Source of the DNA: Scenedesmus sp. ARA3
Lineage: Eukaryota > Chlorophyta > Chlorophyceae > Sphaeropleales > Scenedesmaceae
Reading direction: 5' to 3'
DNA: 64,000 bases
Assembly (NCBI GenBank): GCA_004335835.1
Contig: RWJK01001375.1
Span: 62,001 to 126,000, forward strand
A program made the translations under genes and the position numbers. The notes beneath the pieces were generated by a model, which was not told the origin of the DNA, ran no database searches, and saw only the letters and a program-made list of their open reading frames with translations. Each line of letters opens with the position of its first letter. Positions within the stretch are counted from its first letter, which is position 1. Shown piece by piece: positions 45,968 through 55,160 of this stretch.

Positions 45968-48380
45968 CTACAGCGCGCCGTAGGAGTGCTCCAGGCTGGC
46001 TGGCACTGCGATCGCGCTGAGCCAGTCGCTGGGGTGTGTGGGCAGCAGGCCCATTGCGTTGAGCTTGTGCAGCGCAAACACAAACTGGCCCGCGTTGATC
46101 ACGCAGTACAGCAGCCGGGGTGTGAGCGTGTCCAGCTTCTTCTCGGGGTCCGCGGGAAACACTGCAGCAGCAGCAGCAGCAGCAGCAATGTACCATCCAA
46201 GATGGTGCCAGGACCCACATGTAACTATCCTCTCTCGACGTGTTACGTTTCAGGACATGTTAAACTGGTGCTGCTGCTGCTGCTGCTGCTGCCGTCCCCA
46301 AAAATGAATGAGCAACCACAAGCCCGTTGCATACAGATGTGACACGACAGGCAGCAAGCTGCTGTGATACAAATAACATACATAACGATGACAAAGGTAG
46401 GGACAGATGCGGCTCACCCTCTTTGCTCTTGATGATGGCCATCACGGGTGTGGCCAGCTCTGAGAGTGTCATGAGTATGGAGAAGACCTGGACCGGATGC
46501 CGTCACAATGCAAGCTGCCAAAGACAGGACCCGGGCCAGTGCTGCTGCTGCTGCTGGCGCCGCCGACAACACGCAGGAGATCACACACCTTGAGACAAAT
46601 AGCCATGCATACAAACACACACGCAGCCAAAGGACCCTCGCTGGCTCACTCACCCTCTTTGCTCTTGATGATGGCCATCACGGGCGTGGCCAGGCCTGAC
46701 AGCGTCATGAGTATGGAGAAGATCTGGATGCCGTTGCCCATCATCCACATCATGAAGCACATGAAGCCCACCTGCGCCAACATTGTGAAGAAAGAGAGCA
46801 TGAAGCACGTCATGAAGCACACCATTTACATAAGGAGCACATCACGCAGCACATCACGAAGCACACCCTCTACACTTGAAGCACATGATACCCACCTGCG
46901 CCCACACATCACGCCACACATCAAGCAACAGAGCATGAAGCACGTCATGCAGCTCACAATCTACATATAAAGCACATCACCAAGCACACACCATCCACAG
47001 CTGAAGCACATGAAGCCCACCCTGCGCCCACATCATCACGCAATGCAGCTCATCAGGCATGAAGCACACCAAGGCGCATGCAGCACAAAAGCGCATCAAT
47101 CACAGCATCCACACCAAGCAGCATGACATGCTCCACGCCTCCTTGATGTGCTGCATGCCTGATGATGTACTGCATGGCATGCCTGGTGATGTGTTTTGTG
47201 ATGAATCACGAAGCACATCACCAGGCATGCCAGGCAGCGCATCACCAGGCACGAAGCAGATCGAGCATCATGGACACATCAACAGCATCATCTACATCAA
47301 GAAGCATAGCATCCGCATCGCCAACATGTGCAGCACAGCATCCACATCACCAAGCTCAAGCTCATGAGACCCACCTGGCGGAAGGGGGCACTGGCCAGCT
47401 GCCACAGCGCCTGGGAGGAGTGAGAGGGCGGATATGAACACAGCACAGCAGAGCAGATGAGCAAAAGCATCACGTGAGAGCCTGCATGATGAAGCACACC
47501 TGGCACAAGGGGGCAGAGGCGAGCTGCCACAGCACCTGGCAGAGTACGAAGAAGCGGAATGCATGGGATGCATGAACGTTAACTTGCAGGAAACCGTTTG
47601 CATTGCTGTCGAAGAGACACAGAAAGGTGTGAGAAGAGAGCAACATGCACTTCAAACAAGCACGTGGCGCGCATACAGACGACGGCTGACAAGCCTGTAA
47701 GCACATGCACTGAGGGCACCTGCTGGGCGCCGCAGCGCAGCATCATGGCTGGGATAATGCTGCACGCTCTTCCTCACGTACACCACATGCCTGATACAAT
47801 CGTTACATGTTTATGCAAGCTGCACAAACAACTAGGGTTCCGTATCCTGGCGCTTCAGCTACTGCAGCATAGCGTCTGCCCAGCAGCTGCAGCGCAGAGA
47901 TGAGTCAGCTGCTGCTGTAAGCCCTGCCCGCACCGCTTGCTTCTTCTCTATGAGCTGCGGGTCTCTGCGCTTGCCAAGTGTGCTTGTGCCTGCAACCTGC
48001 ACAGCAGAGGCAACCCACCCACACATCAACTGCAGCTCTGCAGCTCTTAAGCGCCAGTTTTGTCTGAGTATTCTGCTTCTGCTGCAGAGCACTTCAATGC
48101 AATGCACTGCCTGGCAGAACATGAAATGTACGTAACCTCTCCCGCATCAGCTTTGTTGCAAATCCTGCTGCTGCTGTGGCATGGCACTACAACACAGTGC
48201 ACTGCCCAACAGCAGGCGACAGTACGCAAGCTCAAAAGCAAGCATTGCTGAGCCTCTGCAGCCTCTACGCACCCAGTCCCGCGCTGTGACACTGTCGAAA
48301 CCAGGAGGATCCAGCTTGTTGTGATGCTTAAGGCCTTCTACGCTGTCGAAGTCCATCTTCCAGGGCTTCTGCTCAGCCAT
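45968..48380 (-). CDS. EMC4: ER membrane protein complex subunit 4 (EMC4)
   Basis: Minus-strand exons 48380-48273, 47996-47934, a 36-nt microexon (47410-47375 preferred; alternative 47535-47500), 46771-46654 and 46161-45968; 519 nt, 172 residues, the usual EMC4 size. It starts MAEQKPWKMDFDSVEG with DPPGF, as in plant EMC4. Then come a charged segment (KRRDPQLIEKKQA), LWQLASAPFRQ, and transmembrane segments GFMCFMMWMMGNGIQIFSIL and LYCVINAGQFVFALHKL. The family signature MGLLPTHPSDWLS is followed by LEHSYGAL. EMC inserts tail-anchored and multipass proteins into the ER membrane. The gene is divergent from EBP2 across ~600 bp. Its introns hold several duplicated exon-edge fragments, including two candidate versions of the microexon. 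Confidence 0.9.
46200..46235 (+). repeat. Dispersed 36-bp motif, copy 1
   Basis: agatggtgccaggacccaca followed by tgtaactatcctctct. The same string occurs at 61802-61837 and, inverted with two changes, at 55804-55839. Here it lies in the last EMC4 intron. It may be a terminal piece of a mobile element. Confidence 0.8.
46412..46504 (-). repeat. Intronic copy of EMC4 exon-4 end plus 5' splice site
   Basis: On the coding (minus) strand this repeats the end of exon 4 (ttctccatactcatgac...ggccatcatcaagagcaaag) and the agg|gtgag donor, displaced 236 nt into the downstream intron. Substitutions are few; the frame of the copied part is kept. Confidence 0.9.
46879..47031 (-). repeat. Two intronic copies of the EMC4 exon-4 acceptor region
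   Basis: The true acceptor and first codons (minus strand ggcgcag|gtgggcttcatgtg, 46757-46779) recur at 46879-46904 and 47004-47031 as gggcgcaggtgggtatcatgtg and gggcgcagggtgggcttcat. The surrounding 46790-47340 is rich in a short agcacatca/gaagcacat motif and looks like a small degenerate satellite. Confidence 0.75.
47375..47535 (-). repeat. Duplicated 36-nt microexon in EMC4
   Basis: Two 36-nt blocks, 47535-47500 (VLWQLASAPLCQ) and 47410-47375 (ALWQLASAPFRQ), are each flanked by AG and GT and both have phase 0. They encode the EMC4 segment before the first membrane helix. The FRQ version fits the family better (a basic residue before the GFM helix). They could be mutually exclusive exons, or one may be a decaying copy. 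Confidence 0.8.
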
Positions 48381-48986
48381 GCTGCTGCTGTTCTGTTGTG
48401 CTGCTGTGCTGCTATGCTGCTTGCTCAGGCGCGCTAATGTAATCAGAAGTTTCGCAGTCTACTTGAAAGAAGGGATCAGGGGCAGATCAGGGGCTTGAAC
48501 TCTGCCAGTGCTGAATGAGGCAGGCAAGTGCAGGAAAGTGGCTCTGTTGTCAACGATACAAGGTCTGCACTGTCTTGTAGTTGCAGCAAACCATAGTGAG
48601 GCCATGACCGCTGGATGCAAAAGCAGTTCATCGTCCGTCTTGGTGTGAGCGATGCCATGGCTGTTGTCCATTCGCTTTCCCAAGTGTTACAAGTTGCCAG
48701 GCTGTGTCCTGCCTAGCGCACAGCCCACATACGTGACTGATTAACTTTACAACTGGTTGTCGCAGCTTCTATGCTTCCTTGTTGCCGGTTACTCGTGCGC
48801 TTGATTTCGCCACTCCACCCCGACAGCCCTTGTCCATCTTTATCAACGATAAGGCGTCTTAATCACCCTTAATATACTCCTTGGCATCTGCTTGATCGAT
48901 TTGTAGCGTGCCAGCGGTCGTACACACGCCTGCAGCCACTGCAGCACAAGCAGCAGCACAGGTGTGACGGCAGCAGCAGCAGCAGC
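48381..48986. promoter_or_regulatory. Divergent promoter region between EMC4 and EBP2
   Basis: A 606-bp interval between two oppositely oriented start codons (48380 minus, 48987 plus). It must contain both 5' UTRs and promoters. No TATA box is obvious, and a short (CAG)n run precedes the EBP2 ATG. Co-regulation of an ER and a nucleolar gene is possible but not shown. Confidence 0.45.
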
Positions 48987-51721
48987 ATGGCTAAGCCCAT
49001 GAAGAAAGCAAAGGTGCGTGGCCGCTTGCTAGAAGCGTCATCAAGGGGTTTTAGTGCCTCATGTCTCAAGAAGCAGGAGACTCGGCTGCATGTGTTGCTC
49101 TGTGCATGACGTTCGCCTGGCAAAGTTGTGGGTGTTGCATGCCCTGTGCTGGCGCAGCAGCACCATGTCTGGCGACTGTTTGGGTTCAATATGTACCCGT
49201 AGCTAGTGAACCCAACGTGGTTACATATGGCATCCACACATGTTTGGGGCTGCCACATCTCCAAAGCAAGCGCCAAAGTGAGCATGTCATACGCACACCA
49301 CCTAATGCAACACATCATCTACTAAGTCACCACCAGCCTCGCACCTGACAGCACTCAATGCTCTTCCTGCCATGCACAATCCCTACTCTTCTTACTCCAT
49401 CGCAGCAGCAGAAGCAGCAGCAGCGGCTGCCGCCGCCACCAGTTAGTGACTCAGATGACGAGATGCTGGGCTATGATTCAGAAGGCGATGAAATCTTTGA
49501 GCAGCAGCAGCAGCGTGGCATCCCTCAGCTAGCTGCAGAGGCAGCCCGCAGGGCAGCAGGCTATGCAGCAGCACAAGCAGCAGCAGCAGCAGCAGGCGGC
49601 AGTGATGACGAAGATGAAGAAGATGAGGAGGAGTCTGATGACGGCTCAGATGATGAGGCAGCAGCAGCAGCAGGCCCAGGCGCGCGCAGGCACATCTACA
49701 ATGCAGGTGGGTGTACTGGAAACAGGCTCGGTGGACACTGCTGGTGCAAGCACTGGTTCTCTGCCACTGTGCTAGGCAGGGATTTTGTGTTGTGTTGTGG
49801 GTGGAAGGCCAAGCCCCACACTCATGTGCATGCTTGGTGCCGGCTTGTTCTGACCTGTCCGACGTGCGGCAGGAGAAGCTTTAGGACATAGCTTTGATTT
49901 GGAAACACACAGCATATGGCTCAAATATTGCTCGCTTAGGATTGATTTTTCTGGTTTCTTCCTCCTTCAGACGCGCTGCATGAGAAGCTGGAGGACATGG
50001 CGTGGACTGGGCAGCAGCCGTGGGAGGAGGGCCTGGTGGTGACCAGCCTCGAGCCCACAGCAGTGGCTGACGTGGACGACGACCTGGAGCGGGAGCTGGC
50101 CTTCTACAACCAGGTGGGTGTTATTTGTTATTTCACATGTTAGTAGCATGTTACTATTGCTGACCATGTAATGATGACCTTGGTTTGGGCGGCAGCCCAC
50201 GGCAGTGGCTGACGTGGACGACGACCTGGAGTGGGAGCTGGCTTTATACAACCAGGTGGCTGTTATTTGTAATCTACAACATCTACAACCACATGTGATG
50301 TAACACTTCATTGACGTGGAATTAACATAATGGCACCATCTCTGGTCTGTCTTCTGCAGGCTCTGTCCGCCACTGTGGAGGCCATCGGCAGGTTCCAGGC
50401 AGCCGGCAAGCCCTGGCTGCGGCCCCCAGACTACTACGCGGAGATGGTCAAGAGTGACGAGCAGATGGCACGCATCAAGGACAGGTTGATGTACGAGCAG
50501 CAGCAGATAGACCAGGCTGCAGAGCGGTGAGTGTGGCTGCCTGCTTGGTGGCGTGGCGGGATGCGTTGTTTGTGCTGTTAACAGCAGCAGGCGGGGGAGT
50601 CACGTGTATTTGAGGTGTAGTGGGGAGAGCAGCACAGCGCCTGTGTGCCTGCGCACTGAGCGCCTGGTGGGTTACTTTGGTGGAGCCAACGCCTGCTTGT
50701 GTGATCAGGAGCCGTCGCAGCATATTCTTTGTCATTCCACATGCCAGCAAGAAAAAGATGGAGCATAACTCACATCACCTGTTGCTGCCTGCTGCTTAAT
50801 CCGCCAAATTGTTGGTCGATGACAAGGGCTGCTGTTGATATCACTATTTATCTATGATCCACGCTCTTCCTGCAGGCGCAAGGCGCGCGAGCAGAAGGCG
50901 TACGCAAAGCAGGTGCAGGCGGAGAAGGTGAAGGAGCGCGCACAGGAGAAGAAGCGGCAGATCAGCCAGGTGCAGCAGCTGCGCAAGCAGCGCGAGAAGT
51001 CGGTGAGTGGCTTGAGAGCCGTCTTGGGTAGGGCACCTGGCATCTGGCAAGCACGTTTGTATAAGATGTCGCCGGTGGTCGGATGGCACACAGCTGGGCT
51101 AGGGTCAGCAGCTGGCAGGCTTGAAATACAACCTTGAATGATCGGCAGGGGCTGCTGCAGCTGCGGCAGCTGCAAGATGCATGTCATGCGACAGTGCATG
51201 TTTGTTCTTTACAGTCTGCACAGATGCAGCAGGCTAGCCGCTGCACCGGTGCTGGGACGTCTGGTACACGCCAGCACCTGAGCTGTCGAGGCTGACTTTG
51301 AAATGTGTCATTGTGTCATATCCTGCAGGGCTTTGCCGGCGAGCTGGACTTTGACGCCGAGATGTCCGGCGCCGCGCGGCGGCAGCAGCAGCCGCAGCAG
51401 CAGCGCGGCCAGCGCGCGGGCGTGCGCATCCAGGCTGGCGCAACACCTACAAAGAAGCGCCAAATGAAGGATGCAAAGTTTGGTTTCGGAGGCCGCAAGC
51501 GGCTGCAGAAGCAGAATGACGCATTCAGTGCAGCTGATATGAGCGGGTACAAGCCTGGCAGGTTTGATGACGGGCCTGCAGGAAAGAAGAAGGGAGGAGG
51601 ATTTGGGGGAGGCAAGAAGGGAGGGCTGGGGGCCAAGGGCGGCGTGAAAAAGGGCGGGAAAGGCGGCGGCAACAGGCCTGGCAAGGCGCGGCGGCAGCAG
51701 ATGAAGCAGCGCAAGGGGTAG
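48987..51721 (+). CDS. EBP2: rRNA-processing protein EBP2 (EBNA1BP2 homologue)
   Basis: Exons 48987-49013, 49406-49706, 49971-50113, 50360-50526, 50876-51002 and 51329-51721; 1,158 nt, 385 residues. The N-terminus is MAKPMKKAK, then a Q-rich and acidic region (DDEDEEDEEESDDGSDDE). The conserved EBP2 core follows: WTGQQPWEEGL, ADVDDDLERELAFYNQAL, WLRPPDYYAEMVKSDEQMAR, a Lys/Arg-rich coiled coil (REQKAYAKQVQAEKVKERAQ), and KRQMKDAKFGFGGRKRLQKQ near the end. A Gly/Lys-rich nucleolar tail closes the protein. EBP2 acts in the nucleolus in 27S pre-rRNA processing for the 60S subunit. The tiny first exon is chosen because its Met-Lys-rich frame joins exon 2 in phase. The end of exon 3 is duplicated in intron 3. 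Confidence 0.9.
50190..50280 (+). repeat. Intronic copy of EBP2 exon-3 end plus 5' splice site
   Basis: The exon-3 end (cagtggctgacgtggacgac ... tacaaccag) and donor (gtgggtgttatttgt) recur 142 nt downstream as ..tacaaccag|gtggctgttatttgt. The frame is kept and two codons are altered (cgg to tgg, ttc to tta). Confidence 0.9.
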
Positions 51722-51912
51722 GGTGGCGCAAGTTTTGCGGGTGCTTGCACCTTGGTGGCTGGGTGTTAGTTGCTGGCTGGCAGGCGGCTTGTAAAGATGG
51801 ACAGTCTAGCATGAAAAATGCAAAGCTGCGCACCTTCAAGCATTGCTGGCGGGATGGGTTTCTGAGTGTATTTCTGGGGTGCGTGTTGACATGCTGCCAT
51901 TGGCAACCCCGA

Positions 51913-51944
51913 CACGGGGCCGTCACGGCCGTCACGGCCCCGTG
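51913..51944. repeat. GC-rich near-perfect palindrome
   Basis: 32 bp in which cacggggccgt pairs with acggccccgtg (11-bp perfect stem). The interior (acggccgt) is itself palindromic. Only two central mismatches break full dyad symmetry. It lies about 190 bp after the EBP2 stop, so it could form a hairpin in the 3' region. Confidence 0.7.
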
Positions 51945-51952
51945 CGACACTG

Positions 51953-52018
51953 TGTCGCACTAAGCGGGATACATGGGTCGACATGTGTCGCACTAAGCGG
52001 GATACATGGGTCGACATG
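51953..52018. repeat. Perfect 33-bp tandem duplication
   Basis: Units 51953-51985 and 51986-52018 are identical (tgtcgcactaagcgggatac then atgggtcgacatg), immediately after the palindrome. The identity suggests a recent event. Confidence 0.85.
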
Positions 52019-52733
52019 TGTCGGAGGCGTGCCTGCAGGCTGGGAGCTGCAGTAAAGCAGCCTTCTTTGGCTATCAAAGTCGCAATGCATGCAGCATGGT
52101 TTGTCACCAGCTGCTGGATGTTGGTGATGCTACATGTTACATGGCACTGCAGTTGCATCTATACAGTACACTCCACAGCAGACAGCATCTGCTGTGAACG
52201 AAACGTAAGACCCCTAATGTTTGACGTTTGCACTACGCTGTTGGCAGCGGGTCCTTCAGATGTGCGTACTGTGCAGAGGCGTATGCACCTTAAGGTACTC
52301 TAAGCTTAGAGGCTCTACATGAGATCATTCAGCCTGGTCTAACTCCAAGCTGCAAGGTTTGCGACATGCCGCTGCTGCGGTGAGCGGGCCCGCATCACTT
52401 GAGACAGTGGTAAATTTCTCCTTTGCCAGTGGGTCGCCATGCCTGGCGCCCCAGGGCGGGTGACGACAAACTTTACCTCTAGCGCCATACACGAGTGTGA
52501 AGCTTAACGTGATGCTCTCAAGTAGATTTGAGGAGCTACGGGTGGATTTTGCGGCAGAGGGCAGGTCATCCAGATCAGCGCGAACTTCGGCCTCGGCACG
52601 GATAAGCGGCGTTACTGCTGCTGCACTCGCAACCTCTTTATGGATTAATCTTTAAACGTGTTACCGATGCTACCTCTGTCCTGAGCACGATCCTGAGGTT
52701 TGCTACTCATTTTGTTGTGCATATGTTGCAAAC

Positions 52734-53889
52734 ATGTTTGGAAGCCTGCTCGCAGGACTTATCGGAGTTGGCCGGCCCCGCAGCCGGGAGGACATCATAA
52801 ATAGTCACATCGCAGCCGTAAAAGACATCACGAAGTTTCTGTCAGGCGCTGGAACGCGGGTCCATTGCAGCAACCCCAGGTTGGCCAAGCCTGCATGCTT
52901 TGGGAGGCCCCCAGCACTCAGCAGCTGCAGCCCCATCTTGTGCAGTGAGCTGCAGTTGGATGCAGTGCATAAGGGCCACGTGCTGTTTGGCACGCTGGTG
53001 GCTGATGCACTGCTGATGAGCAGCGTACAGACTGTGCTGGAGGATGAAGAAGGGCAAGTTGTCAAGGTGCGTTGACAGCGTCATCAGGATAATCGTGTGC
53101 CCACATACGTTTGTGTGTTTGTCAAGCTGATGTTAACCTTGGAAATCACTGGCAGCGGAGATAAAGCACCTTCATCCGATGCACGCATCACACAGCAGTG
53201 CTCGCCTGCCAGGTGCAAGGCTTGTCAATTGACACAACAAATGATGTCCGTCGGCATTCTGGTGCTGCTGCTGCTGCTGCTCCTGCTGAGTTCGGGCTGC
53301 TGACTGCTGACTGCTGACTGCACTGACGTGCCCCTGTCACACACGCAGCTGCACATCTACAACACACCGCAGCTGCGCCGCAACACGCCAGCCGGCCAGC
53401 CTGCTGACATCGCTGCAGCGCAGCGCGTGTTCCCCAAGGGCCAGCGCATCGCCATCCTTGAGCCGTACTTCAAGGTCATGATGGATGGCAGCTTGGGGGT
53501 GCGCGTGGACAACCCAGCAGAGGTGAGCGGGTGGCTGAAACCAAATGTTATAATATCGAGTTGGGCATGGTCACCATGTACGGTACAGCTATTACGAATG
53601 GCTTGTGGTTGACACTGTGATGGATGGCAGCCAGTCTCTGTGGGCTGCCCGGCAGCTGATGAGCTGTGAAGCTGTTAGTTTGGCATAGCTAGCTAGTTTT
53701 GATACGGCCTAGCTGTACCAAAATCCCTGAAGGTTTGTGGGCCCTGGGGGGTTTGTGATGCGACTGCCATGCATCAGGGATGTGTGTGAGTCTGCGAGCC
53801 TGCTGACATGCATCTTTGTTCATCGATTACCCCTGTATGCTGTACATAGCAGCTGTATAGAGTCGTCTTTTTACATATACCCTGCATGG

Positions 53890-53922
<33 letters not shown>

Positions 53923-54103
53923 TGTCTGCCAGGTTATCTTCCTGGATGAGTCAGGCTGCCCAGTGAAAGTGCCCCTGCAGATAGCTGCGTCCAGCAGCAA
54001 CAGCAGCAGCGCTGGCGCTGGCGGCAGCAGCAGCGGTGCTGCGAGCGTGCCAAGCAAACCGAAGGGGCCCAACAAGAAAAAGGGCAAGGGCAAGAAGAAG
54101 TGA
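52734..54103 (+). CDS. Conserved-looking protein of unknown function (225 residues)
   Basis: Exons 52734-53066, 53349-53522 and 53933-54103, all phase 0; 678 nt. It starts MFGSLLAGLIGVGRPRSRED with an amphipathic N-terminus. The middle (HKGHVLFGTLVADALLMSSV, then TVLEDEEGQVVK, LHIYNTPQLRR, RVFPKGQRIAILEPYFKVMM, GVRVDNPAEVIFLD) has an all-beta feel. From memory it resembles a module found in front of TPR or SET domains in some plant and algal proteins; neither TPR nor SET is present here. The C-terminus is Ser/Gly-rich and ends in a Lys-rich tail (KPKGPNKKKGKGKKK), suggesting nucleic-acid or nucleolar association. An optional short intron within exon 1 cannot be excluded. The last acceptor sits behind a (tgcc)n microsatellite. 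Confidence 0.65.
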
Positions 54104-55160
54104 CACAGCGGTACGACAGCAGCGCAGCAGCATATGGAACCATCGTTGTTTGTTGTTACTCGTCACCATGTGAGTCATATATTGAATGGCATGGCTGCTG
54201 TGCTAAATGCAGCAAAGTCTCGTGCGAGGTGTGATCCAGCTCCCATAGGAGCGGCCTGCAACAGGCATGCCGGTTGATATCCCTGCTGCGAGTAAGCACA
54301 GCCTTAGCATTGAGGCTGAGCTATCGGCCTGACAGGGTCTCTACACACTGCTCCATCGTGGTGTGAATGGTTTGTGCAGTTTGGTCGGGCTCCAAGGGTG
54401 TTTGGCAATCTGATGTCAAAAATGGCACGCATATGCGGCACACATATGTATGTAGAGAAGTAACGGGATAGCTCAATGGCTCCATATGGATTGCTGACTA
54501 GTTGTACACCAGTTGCTACAGATGTTGGCAATCACTCAGCTGCCAATTGGCAAGGGCAGGCCCATGGGCCAATTTGATCGTTTGTTGCACACTTTGCATT
54601 GAATGTTGCTTGATCATGGTGCGCACCTCCTCCTCAGTGAGGCATGCCACCTCCTCCTCAGTGAGGATGATGATGTCCTCGCATTGTTAACATGTTGGCC
54701 TGCAGCCCATCTGTGCACAGATGCCGGGGCAACAGTGTGGTCATGACCAGAACGCAGGCCACCAAAACAGTTACAGTCAACACGCTGAGCTATGTTGGCC
54801 AGAAAAAACTGCTGCAGCTGCAGCTTAGGACGCATGGCTCAGTGGATGAAACGCTAGACATCAGGCATCACGTGCCGGTCTACCAGCAGGGTTGACCACC
54901 ACATTGCGGCAAGAAAGACAATGTGCGCAGAAGATGCCGTTGTGCGTCTGCGCTCAAACGACGCCAGGAGAGCTGACGCTCACAACACAAAATTGTGCAG
55001 CCACTACCTCTGCAGACTGTGGCAACTGCTGATTCGTCCACCTGGACTTCAGACTCCATTTTTCGACGAGCAGCAGCAGATGCACTGCAAAGCAGCGGCG
55101 CACTTAAGCCACTGAACCTCAAGCGATGTCTCACTTGCACCTGCCACCTGCCGCAAGCTT
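54104..55160. other. Convergent intergenic region
   Basis: Between the stops of the 225-residue protein (+) and the MYND gene (-). No gene is evident. A 24-bp period repeat (cacctcctcctcagtgagg at 54624 and 54648) is present. It holds the 3' UTRs of both neighbours. Confidence 0.5.

Larger units (their letters stand above)
51722..52733. other. Intergenic region between EBP2 and the 225-residue unknown
   Basis: About 1 kb with no gene seen. It contains a near-perfect GC-rich palindrome and a 33-bp perfect tandem repeat (both listed separately), the EBP2 3' UTR, and the next gene's upstream region. Confidence 0.5.

Noticed and set aside
46790..47340. Possible CRISPR-like or satellite array from repeated agcacatca motifs
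   Set aside because: Units are short, irregular and degenerate, without constant spacers, in a eukaryotic intron; partly explained by EMC4 acceptor copies.
50190..50280. Treating the EBP2 intronic repeat as an additional exon
   Set aside because: Adding it would repeat 19-25 residues of the conserved core that EBP2 homologues have once; it is better explained as a tandem copy.
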